A stretch of DNA of 22,855 bases from Fidelibacterota bacterium (GTDB lineage: Bacteria > Fidelibacterota > Marinisomatia > SCGC-AAA003-L08 > D37C17): contig PAHD01000008.1 of the NCBI GenBank assembly GCA_002704685.1, positions 1 to 22,855 of the forward strand, written 5' to 3'. Below the pieces are notes generated by a model. It was not told where the DNA came from and did no database searches. It worked only from the letters and a program-made list of their open reading frames with translations. Position numbers and translations under genes: made by a program. Positions 16,606 through 22,855 of this stretch are shown one piece after another (within the stretch, counting starts at the first letter, position 1; every line of letters starts with the position of its first letter).

Positions 16606-17718
16606 TTAAAATTCTTTCATTGTTTGAACTATCATTTCTAGTTGTTTTGAATCTAAATAAGGGTGCATTGGTAAACTAAAAATTCTACTACTAATATTTC
16701 TAGATATATCAAATGAAGATTTTTCTAAATTTTTATATATTTCTAATTCTGAGAATAATTTTTTATAAAATATAGCAGTAGGAATATTTTTACTTTCCAA
16801 ATATTTGATAAATTCATTTCTATGTTTATCACTTTCAGCTAAAACAGAAAATTGAGCCCATGAAGATATATTATTATTACTTACAAAGGGAACTTCTACA
16901 ATATTTTTTAAATGTTTTTTATAATAAGTTGCAATTTTATTTCTTTTTTCTATTTCTTCATTAAAAATAGATAACTTACTTAATAAAATAGCTGCTTGTA
17001 ATGTATCGAGCCGGCTATTAATACCTACTCTCACATTATCATATTTATCTTCTCCCTGTCCATGAACTCTTATGGATCTATAGATTTCAGCTTTTTTTTT
17101 ATCATTTGTAAAAATAGCACCTCCATCGCCATAACATCCTAATGGTTTAGCGGGATAAAAAGATGTTGCTGCAACATCTCCAAATGAACATGATTTTTTA
17201 TTTTTATATGAAGAACCAAAAGATTGTGCAGCATCTTCTATTAGAAATAAGTTATATTTTTTTGCTATTTTTTCTATTTTACGATAATCGGCTAACTGAC
17301 CAAATAAATCAACAGCAATTATTGCTTTAGGTTTAAATGTTCCTTTATTAACAACTTCAATAATTTTTTTTTCTAATAATTGAGGATCTATATTGAATGT
17401 TTTTTTATCAATATCTACAAAAACTGGTGTTGCACCTACTAATGAAATAACTTCAGCAGTTGCAAAAAAGGAAAAATTTGTAGTAAAAACCGCATCATTT
17501 TTTTTAAGATTTTCAGCCATAAGTGGAATTAAAAGAGCATCAGTTCCTGAGGCGCATGTAATACATTCTGATATACCTACATAATCAGCGAGCTTTTTTT
17601 CTAAATTAAATACTTTTTTCCCTAAAACAAAATCAGTCCTATTTAGAATACTCTTAATATCATTATCAATATTATCTTTGATTTTATTATATTGTTTTTG
17701 TAAATCAATAAATTTCAT
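16606..17718 (-). CDS. DegT/DnrJ/EryC1/StrS-family sugar-nucleotide aminotransferase (WbpE-like)
   Basis: This is a 370-residue PLP-dependent fold-type I aminotransferase. CASGTDAL (55-62) binds the PLP phosphate, EDAAQSFGS (161-169) carries Asp162 and Gln165, and the Schiff-base Lys191 sits in SFYPAKPLGCYGDGG (186-200). RVGINSRLDTLQAAIL is the usual substrate-loop region. The family transfers an amino group from glutamate to a keto-sugar nucleotide (position 3 or 4). The sequence around Lys191 and the position directly after a UDP-HexNAc 6-dehydrogenase suggest the WbpE/WlbC group, which aminates the 3-keto form of UDP-GlcNAcA. Perosamine-, bacillosamine- or Qui3N-type reactions remain possible. 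It lies two bases after the dehydrogenase gene. Confidence 0.86.
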   Translation of the reverse strand: MKFIDLQKQYNKIKDNIDNDIKSILNRTDFVLGKKVFNLEKKLADYVGISECITCASGTDALLIPLMAENLKKNDAVFTTNFSFFATAEVISLVGATPVFVDIDKKTFNIDPQLLEKKIIEVVNKGTFKPKAIIAVDLFGQLADYRKIEKIAKKYNLFLIEDAAQSFGSSYKNKKSCSFGDVAATSFYPAKPLGCYGDGGAIFTNDKKKAEIYRSIRVHGQGEDKYDNVRVGINSRLDTLQAAILLSKLSIFNEEIEKRNKIATYYKKHLKNIVEVPFVSNNNISSWAQFSVLAESDKHRNEFIKYLESKNIPTAIFYKKLFSELEIYKNLEKSSFDISRNISSRIFSLPMHPYLDSKQLEMIVQTMKEF

Positions 17719-17720
17719 TA

Positions 17721-18983
17721 CTACAATCTCATATATTTCTTATTATTATAAATTCCTTTCATATCATAAACTAAAGATTTCTTAGAAAATAAAAACTTTT
17801 CAATATTAATATTTAGAAATTCAGTGTGAGCAACACTAATAATAATACAATCATATCCAGATGGTTTTATTAAATTAAAATCTAATAATTTAATATTATA
17901 TTTTTTTAAAACTTCATCTTTCGAGGCATATGGATCATAAACATCAATATTAAATTTTTTATTTAAAAGTTTATGTAAATCAAAAACTTTACTATTTCTA
18001 ATATCAGGACAATTTTCTTTAAATGTAACTCCCATTAAAAGAGCATTTAATTTTTTCTTATTAGTTATTTTTACAAAGTGATTATTGATATTTTCATTAA
18101 TATATTTAACATAATTATCATTAAGCTTTCTTCCAGATAAAATTATTTTAGAATCATATCCTAACTGTTTAGCTTTGTATGTTAAATAGTAAGGATCAAC
18201 TCCTATACAATGTCCACCCACTAGTCCTGGTCTAAATGGTAGAAAGTTCCACTTTGTTCCAGCTGCATCTAAAACTTCTTGTGTATCTAAGTCCATTTTG
18301 TCAAATAAAATTGATAATTCATTAACAAACGCAATATTAATATCTCTTTGACAATTTTCAATTATTTTAGCAGCTTCAGCAACTTTTATGCTACTTGCAA
18401 GAAAAGTTCCTGAAGTAATGATACTAGAATACAAATCATCTACAATCTTTGCAATTCTGTAGTTTGATCCGCTTGTTACTTTTACAATTTTTGTTACTGT
18501 TCTTTTCTTATCACCTGGATTTATTCTCTCAGGGCTATATCCACAAAAAAAATCTTTATTATATTTCATACCAGATTCTTTTTCTAATAAAGGTACACAA
18601 TCCTCTTCAGTGCATCCAGGGTATACTGTTGATTCATAAATAACTATATCATCTTTTTTAATTAATTGTCCGATACTTTTCGTAGCAGAAAAAAGAATAC
18701 TTAAATCAGGTTCATTTTTATTATTAATTGGGGTAGGTACAGATATAATATAAATATTGCAGTCTTTTAAACTATTAATATCTGATGATAAGGATAGTTT
18801 AATGGAAGACTGAAGATTACGTTTAGTTATTTCACCAGTGGAATCAAGACCATTTAATAATTCACTGACTCTATCTCTATTTATATCATATGCAGCAGTT
18901 TTATATTTTTTACCAAACTCTACGGCAAGTGGCAAACCAACATAACCAAGACCAACAATACCTATTTTATGATTATTCTTCAT
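17721..18983 (-). CDS. UDP-N-acetylhexosamine 6-dehydrogenase (TviB/WbpA type)
   Basis: The protein has 420 residues and three domains: an N-terminal NAD+ Rossmann domain with GIVGLGYVGLPLA (8-20), a central dimerisation domain, and a C-terminal UDP-binding domain. STVYPGCTEED (118-128), YSPERINPGD (149-158), VAEAAKIIENCQRD (201-214) and GGHCIGVDPYYL (256-267, catalytic Cys259) are shared with TviB of the Vi antigen. These enzymes oxidise C6 of UDP-GlcNAc or UDP-GalNAc to the uronic acid. It differs clearly in motif from the Ugd fragment at the left edge, so the region encodes two UDP-sugar dehydrogenases. The DegT-family gene follows after two bases. UDP-ManNAc dehydrogenase (WecC) activity is the alternative, since a WecB-type epimerase is also in the operon. 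Confidence 0.9.
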   Translation of the reverse strand: MKNNHKIGIVGLGYVGLPLAVEFGKKYKTAAYDINRDRVSELLNGLDSTGEITKRNLQSSIKLSLSSDINSLKDCNIYIISVPTPINNKNEPDLSILFSATKSIGQLIKKDDIVIYESTVYPGCTEEDCVPLLEKESGMKYNKDFFCGYSPERINPGDKKRTVTKIVKVTSGSNYRIAKIVDDLYSSIITSGTFLASSIKVAEAAKIIENCQRDINIAFVNELSILFDKMDLDTQEVLDAAGTKWNFLPFRPGLVGGHCIGVDPYYLTYKAKQLGYDSKIILSGRKLNDNYVKYINENINNHFVKITNKKKLNALLMGVTFKENCPDIRNSKVFDLHKLLNKKFNIDVYDPYASKDEVLKKYNIKLLDFNLIKPSGYDCIIISVAHTEFLNINIEKFLFSKKSLVYDMKGIYNNKKYMRL

Positions 18984-19008
18984 AAATTATTATTCTAATT
19001 TAATAAAC

Positions 19009-19878
19009 TTAAATTATATCGACCTCTAATTTTAAATTTATATTAAATTTATTAAAAACTTCTTTTTGAACTTTATTAATTAAATCTAATATAGCTTCTC
19101 CACATCCATTCTTATTAACAACCCAATTCTTATGTTTATCTGAAAAATAATAATCATCGGATAAATCTAAATTATTATAAATGGAATTAACATACTCCCA
19201 TGCTTTTTTCTCATTATTTACAAATGTAGAACCAAAAGAGTAACCATTAGGCTCTCTATTTTTCTTTTCTTTTACTCTTTCTTTCATTTCAAGAATCAAC
19301 TGATCAATACTATCTGTTTGATTATTTAATTTAAATTTTGATGATAGTAAAATATATCTATTCGGGTTTTTTTTTATGATTGAATTTCTATAGCTAAAAT
19401 CCATATTATCTAAATTAAGTTCAATCTCTTGATTTTTTTTAATATCATAAACTTTGCAACTCAAGCATACATCTTTTATTTCTTCATTAGTTCCTGTGCC
19501 TGCATTCTGCCTAATAGCTCCTCCAATCGTTGCAGGGATTAAACTAAAAAAAATATAGTCTTTATAACCCTTATAAATTAACTCTCGACCTGCTTGAATC
19601 AATGAATAAGATGAACCTATCTCTACATAATCATTATAATATGTTATAAAATTAAACCCATCACCAAATTTTAAAAATAAAATATCATCATAGTAATCTT
19701 TAGAAAATAAAATATTTGATCCATTACCAAGTATTTTAAATTTTAAATTATTTTTATTTTTAAAATCAATTGCACTTTTAACATCTTTACTACTATTTAT
19801 TTCGGCATAATACTTGCAATATGACTTTGTTCTAATTGTAGAGAATTTCGTTAAATCTTTTTCAATAACACTAAACAT
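19009..19878 (-). CDS. MurB-like FAD-dependent UDP-N-acetylenolpyruvylglucosamine reductase
   Basis: I choose the ATG at 19878 (289 residues), one base after the flippase stop (TAATATG). A start at 19911 adds 11 residues and overlaps it. LGNGSNILFS (50-59) and IPATIGGAIRQNAGTGTNEE (114-133) form the FAD site. SYRNSI (162-167, Arg164), GSTF (216-219, catalytic Ser217), HKNWVVNKNG (249-258) and Glu285 in LEVDII match MurB catalytic positions, so the enzyme looks functional. The N-terminal segment, normally TTFRIGG-like, reads STIRTKS and has lost the Gly pair. MurB reduces UDP-GlcNAc-enolpyruvate to UDP-MurNAc for peptidoglycan. Its place between a flippase and sugar-nucleotide genes suggests a second, polymer-specific copy, though it could be the organism's only murB caught in this operon. 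Confidence 0.82.
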   Translation of the reverse strand: MFSVIEKDLTKFSTIRTKSYCKYYAEINSSKDVKSAIDFKNKNNLKFKILGNGSNILFSKDYYDDILFLKFGDGFNFITYYNDYVEIGSSYSLIQAGRELIYKGYKDYIFFSLIPATIGGAIRQNAGTGTNEEIKDVCLSCKVYDIKKNQEIELNLDNMDFSYRNSIIKKNPNRYILLSSKFKLNNQTDSIDQLILEMKERVKEKKNREPNGYSFGSTFVNNEKKAWEYVNSIYNNLDLSDDYYFSDKHKNWVVNKNGCGEAILDLINKVQKEVFNKFNINLKLEVDII

Positions 19879-19879
19879 A

Positions 19880-21166
19880 TTATTTAATAAACCAAATTGT
19901 TGAAATGTCATATTTTCTATAAATATAACTAAATGAAATTACATTCCATAATATCAAACTAATAGATGATGCAATAGCAGCACCATTAATGCTATATTTT
20001 GGAATCAAGATAATATTAAGGATAATATTTGTACATGTAGCAAAAATCATTATATTTTTAAAAATATTTTGCTTTTCTGTCATCATTAATATGTAACCAA
20101 CTGAACCACATAAAATATTTACAAATTGACCAATAATCAATATATAAAGTGTTTTACTTGCAATAATAAATTCGAGTCCAAAATAACCTAATATTAATTC
20201 TGAAAAATAAACAATTAATATTAATATTGGTATTGTTATAAAGAAAATAATCTTAGAAGATTTTTTAATAAGAAATCTTAATTCAGTCATATTATCAGAT
20301 GAATATAATTTTGAAAATTCTGAAGCAACGATACCATTAATTGAAAATAATATTATACTTGAAAATAATGATATTCTCATTATAACACTATATACTCCTA
20401 CTGTATTTACCGTTTCAAAATAACCTAAAATAATTATATCTATCCATTGAATTAATAAAAGCATTGAGTTAGATATAAGTATTGGTAATGAATATTTAAC
20501 GACATCATGCAAATTAGAATCAATACTAGAAAAATATTTAAAGAACTTAATTTTTTTAAGTAAAAAAGTAAAGCTTAATAAAGATACAACACATATAGAT
20601 ATTGAATAAGCTTTAATAGGAATTAATATATCATCATAATTATCAAAAAAATATATAATCAAGATTGTTAAAACTGGAATTAAAACATATCTAAAAGTAG
20701 TAAATAAGCTATATCTTCCTATACCTCTTAAAGACTCTGAATTAATATTAATAAAAGACATTGGAAGAATAGATAATGATATAAAAAACAATGAATAATT
20801 TAATAAGTTTTTATTAAAAAAAACTGACAACTCTTCTTTAGAAAAAAAAATAATAATACTTACAAATATTGATGATACTATAACAAATTTCAATATACTA
20901 AAATAGAATGAATTTAATTTACTGTAATCATTATTACTTACATATTGAGAGATATATTTAAGTGATGCAGTATCAGTTCCAAATACTGACAGCATGACCA
21001 TAACCATTAAAATAGTTTGTGATAAAGCAAATATACCCATACCTTCAGTACCAAAAATATTTGTAATTAAATACATTAAATAAAAACCTGAAATAATTGA
21101 AATGATCCTTAGAGAAAAAACTCTTGAAGATTTATTTAAGATATCTTTTATTGATTTAATTTTCAT
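19880..21166 (-). CDS. wzx: Wzx-type oligosaccharide flippase
   Basis: The 428 residues fit the polysaccharide transporter (PST) family of the MOP superfamily, with 12-14 hydrophobic helices. The N-terminus shows the family pattern: a basic amphipathic start, then SGFYLMYLITNIFGTEGMGIFALSQT-like helices and FGTDTASLKYIS (about 62-73), where Wzx/MurJ-type proteins typically carry G-x(2)-A. Further repeats, such as LPILISNSMLLLIQWIDIIILG (about 223-245), mark the second half of the pseudo-symmetric fold. Such proteins flip undecaprenyl-diphosphate-linked repeat units to the periplasm. The ATG overlaps the upstream glycosyltransferase by 11 bases. It is the more canonical of the two flippase-like proteins in the operon. 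Confidence 0.88.
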   Translation of the reverse strand: MKIKSIKDILNKSSRVFSLRIISIISGFYLMYLITNIFGTEGMGIFALSQTILMVMVMLSVFGTDTASLKYISQYVSNNDYSKLNSFYFSILKFVIVSSIFVSIIIFFSKEELSVFFNKNLLNYSLFFISLSILPMSFININSESLRGIGRYSLFTTFRYVLIPVLTILIIYFFDNYDDILIPIKAYSISICVVSLLSFTFLLKKIKFFKYFSSIDSNLHDVVKYSLPILISNSMLLLIQWIDIIILGYFETVNTVGVYSVIMRISLFSSIILFSINGIVASEFSKLYSSDNMTELRFLIKKSSKIIFFITIPILILIVYFSELILGYFGLEFIIASKTLYILIIGQFVNILCGSVGYILMMTEKQNIFKNIMIFATCTNIILNIILIPKYSINGAAIASSISLILWNVISFSYIYRKYDISTIWFIK

Positions 21167-22250
21167 TCTTTAAATTCTTATTAATTATTTTTTTAAATTT
21201 ATTTATAAAACTTTGATTTGAAAAACTTAAAATGGTTTTTCTTAAATCCTCAGGATTAAACTTGTTTTTATTTTTCTCAAATTTTACTAATGCTCTATTT
21301 AAAGAATTACTTGTTTGATTGTTAAAAAAAATTGCATTTTCATTTTCTTTGAGATAATCAAGAACTCCCCCACCTCTAAAAGCAATTACAGGTGTACCAC
21401 TAGCTAGAGATTCTAAAGGGGCAATACCAAAATCTTCAATTCCAGGAAAAATCAATGCTTGAGCATTTGATAAATAAGCTGTTTTTTGAGAATCAGTAAC
21501 ATTACTTAAAAATCTTATATTTTTATTCGATAATTTTCTAAATTTTTTTAATAAACTACCTGAACCAATAATATATAATTCTTTTTTACTTTTATTAAAT
21601 GCTTCAATTGCAATATCAATCTTTTTATAGCCAACAAGCTCTGATAAAATAATGTAATATGATTTTTTAGTTTTACTGATATAAAATTCATCTAAATTAA
21701 TTGTTGGATGAATTACAGTTGAACTCCTGTTCCAATTTTTTCTTATTCTACTAGACACAAACTTAGAATTTGCAAAAACTAAATCAATTTTTTGAGCTGT
21801 TTTGTAATCCCATTTTTGTAAATAATTAAAAATTATATTAATTAATTTTTTTAATAAAAAACTGTATTTATTTAAATACTCATGTCTCATATCATATAAG
21901 TATCTCATTGGACTATGGCAATAACAAACATGAAGAGATTTTTTACTCTTAATAATTCCTTTTGAAGGACCAGATTCACAACTAATAATCAAATCATATT
22001 TTCTTAAATCTAATTTTTTAAGTGCATATGGCATAAATAATAAATAATATTTATATAAGTATGTTGCAAAGGGAAGCTTATTTATAAGTGAAGTTTTAAT
22101 ATTATGTGAAGTAATTATTTGTGATATATTATTTTTATTATATACATGTGTAAATATATCTGCACTTGGATATGCTTTACATATATTCTCCAATACTTTT
22201 TCTCCTCCCCTCATTTTAACTAACCAGTAATGTACAATAGCAATTTTCAA
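21156..22250 (-). CDS. WbaZ-like GT4 glycosyltransferase
   Basis: This 364-residue GT-B enzyme opens with KIAIVHYWLVKMRGGEKVLE (residues 2-21), the MRGGE acceptor loop of the WbaZ group, followed by HVCYCHSPMRYLYDMR (about 107-122). The donor domain has ILSELVGYKKIDIAIEAF (about 202-219) and EDFGIAPLE (about 273-281), a complete E-x7-E motif, followed by FRGGGVLDYL. WbaZ-group enzymes add mannose or related hexoses in O-antigen and exopolysaccharide repeats; the donor here is not determined. The start codon is TTG at 22250, eleven bases past the rmlA stop; the very conserved N-terminal motif begins at residue 2, so this start is well supported. It is followed by the flippase with an 11-base overlap. 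Confidence 0.88.
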   Translation of the reverse strand: MKIAIVHYWLVKMRGGEKVLENICKAYPSADIFTHVYNKNNISQIITSHNIKTSLINKLPFATYLYKYYLLFMPYALKKLDLRKYDLIISCESGPSKGIIKSKKSLHVCYCHSPMRYLYDMRHEYLNKYSFLLKKLINIIFNYLQKWDYKTAQKIDLVFANSKFVSSRIRKNWNRSSTVIHPTINLDEFYISKTKKSYYIILSELVGYKKIDIAIEAFNKSKKELYIIGSGSLLKKFRKLSNKNIRFLSNVTDSQKTAYLSNAQALIFPGIEDFGIAPLESLASGTPVIAFRGGGVLDYLKENENAIFFNNQTSNSLNRALVKFEKNKNKFNPEDLRKTILSFSNQSFINKFKKIINKNLKNEN

Positions 22251-22261
22251 ATTTATTAAAA

Positions 22262-22855
22262 TTATGATATGAGCTGTTTTAAATAAAGGGCATCATCATC
22301 TAATGATTTGCTAATAATTTTTTCCAGTTTATTTTTATCAATATACTTATACTTATATGCTATTTCCTCCAAACAAGAAACTCTCTTACCTTCTCTACTT
22401 TCTACAGTTTTAATAAAGCTAGATGCTTCAGCTAAAGCATCATGAGTACCTGTATCTAACCAAAAAATAGAATCTAGAATTTTAATATTTAACCTTTTTT
22501 GGTCTAAGTATTGATTATGAATATGTGTAATTTCTAACTCCCCTCTATTTGAAGGTATACATTGTTTTGCAAAATTAATAACATCATTTTTGAAAAAATA
22601 TAAACCAACTACAGCAATATTAGACTTAGGCTTCCTAGGTTTTTCATCAATAGACTTAACTTCTAATTTACTATCAAAACTAACTACTCCGTATCGTTCA
22701 GGATCTTTAACATTATATCCAAAAATTATTGATTCATTATTTTCTACTAATTCATTACTTGCTGATTTTAAAATTTTTGGTAAATCTTTACCATAAAAAA
22801 TATTATCTCCTAGAACCAAGCAGACATCATCATTACCTATAAATTTTTCACCAAT
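22262..22855 (-). CDS. rmlA: Glucose-1-phosphate thymidylyltransferase, C-terminal part (runs off right edge)
   Basis: The frame is open through the last base, giving 197 residues that lack roughly the first 90-100 of a usual 290. LVLGDNIFYG is the RmlA motif that holds the magnesium-binding Asp. EKPRKPKSN, AVVGLYFF, NRGELEITHIHNQYL and FWLDTGTHDALAEAS are all diagnostic, and the CLEEIAYKYKYID tail is the allosteric helix region. RmlA makes dTDP-glucose from glucose-1-phosphate and dTTP, the entry to dTDP-rhamnose, dTDP-fucosamine and related deoxysugars. The nucleotidyl-transfer loop (GGxGTRL) and start are outside the window. It is the upstream-most visible gene of the operon; other rml genes, if present, would lie to the right. 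Confidence 0.95.
   Translation of the reverse strand: MGEKFIGNDDVCLVLGDNIFYGKDLPKILKSASNELVENNESIIFGYNVKDPERYGVVSFDSKLEVKSIDEKPRKPKSNIAVVGLYFFKNDVINFAKQCIPSNRGELEITHIHNQYLDQKRLNIKILDSIFWLDTGTHDALAEASSFIKTVESREGKRVSCLEEIAYKYKYIDKNKLEKIISKSLDDDALYLKQLIS

Noticed and set aside
17393..17584. Plus-strand frames inside the aminotransferase, dehydrogenase, wzc and rmlA genes (17393-17584, 18449-18643, 13839-14027, 22590-22796)
   Set aside because: Each is short, antisense to a strongly conserved protein, and lacks domain similarity or translation signals.
1..22855. CRISPR array, tRNA or rRNA genes, insertion sequences or integrase genes
   Set aside because: No regularly spaced repeats, cloverleaf-type or ribosomal sequence, transposase or integrase motifs were seen; coding is nearly continuous.

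Overview
The window is a very AT-rich (about a quarter G+C by eye) stretch of a Gram-negative bacterial chromosome. It is almost entirely a surface-polysaccharide (capsule, exopolysaccharide or O-antigen-like) biosynthesis locus. The Gram-negative assignment rests on a probable outer-membrane beta-barrel protein at the left edge and on a Wzx/Wzy-dependent export core. The extreme A+T, rich in Lys/Asn/Ile codons, and the tight packing suit an AT-rich marine bacterioplankton-type genome. The sequence does not fix the phylum, and I would not go beyond that.

Layout, left to right. Bases 1-143 hold the N-terminus of a UDP-glucose 6-dehydrogenase on the minus strand. It is divergent from a secreted, probably outer-membrane protein (234-938, plus strand), which ends in a strong intrinsic terminator (962-991). 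A small plus-strand cytidylyltransferase-like gene (1002-1406) follows at once. From 1419 to the right edge everything is on the minus strand: 20 genes, transcribed right to left, overlapping by a few bases or separated by at most about 25 bases. They behave like one polycistron of at least 21 kb, which probably ends at an AT-rich hairpin near 1390-1418. No gap longer than about 100 bases lacks a gene.

In order of transcription the minus-strand genes are: rmlA (partial, dTDP-glucose synthesis), a WbaZ-like GT4, a Wzx-type flippase, a divergent MurB-like flavoprotein, a TviB/WbpA-type UDP-HexNAc 6-dehydrogenase, a DegT-family sugar aminotransferase, a PHP-type tyrosine phosphatase, a short SLBB protein, a Wzc-type co-polymerase/BY-kinase, a second flippase-like protein, a Wzy-type polymerase/ligase, two GT4s, a PAPS-dependent sulfotransferase, an Asp-box beta-propeller protein of unknown function, a heparinase II/III-type polysaccharide lyase, a WecB-type UDP-GlcNAc 2-epimerase, a WbuB-like GT4, a PglC-like initiating phosphoglycosyl transferase and galE.

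Read together, nucleotide sugars (dTDP-hexose, UDP-Gal or UDP-GalNAc, UDP-ManNAc, an N-acetylated uronic acid and possibly an amino-uronic acid) are loaded onto undecaprenyl phosphate by the PglC-like enzyme and extended by four GT4 enzymes. The lipid-linked unit is then flipped and polymerised under control of the kinase/phosphatase pair. The overlapping sulfotransferase / propeller / lyase cassette suggests a sulfated, uronate-containing polymer that is tailored or trimmed. The most interesting points are that cassette, the MurB-like gene inside a sugar-nucleotide block that lacks an obvious 3-oxidase, the two flippases, and the SLBB-only protein where a full Wza exporter would be expected.
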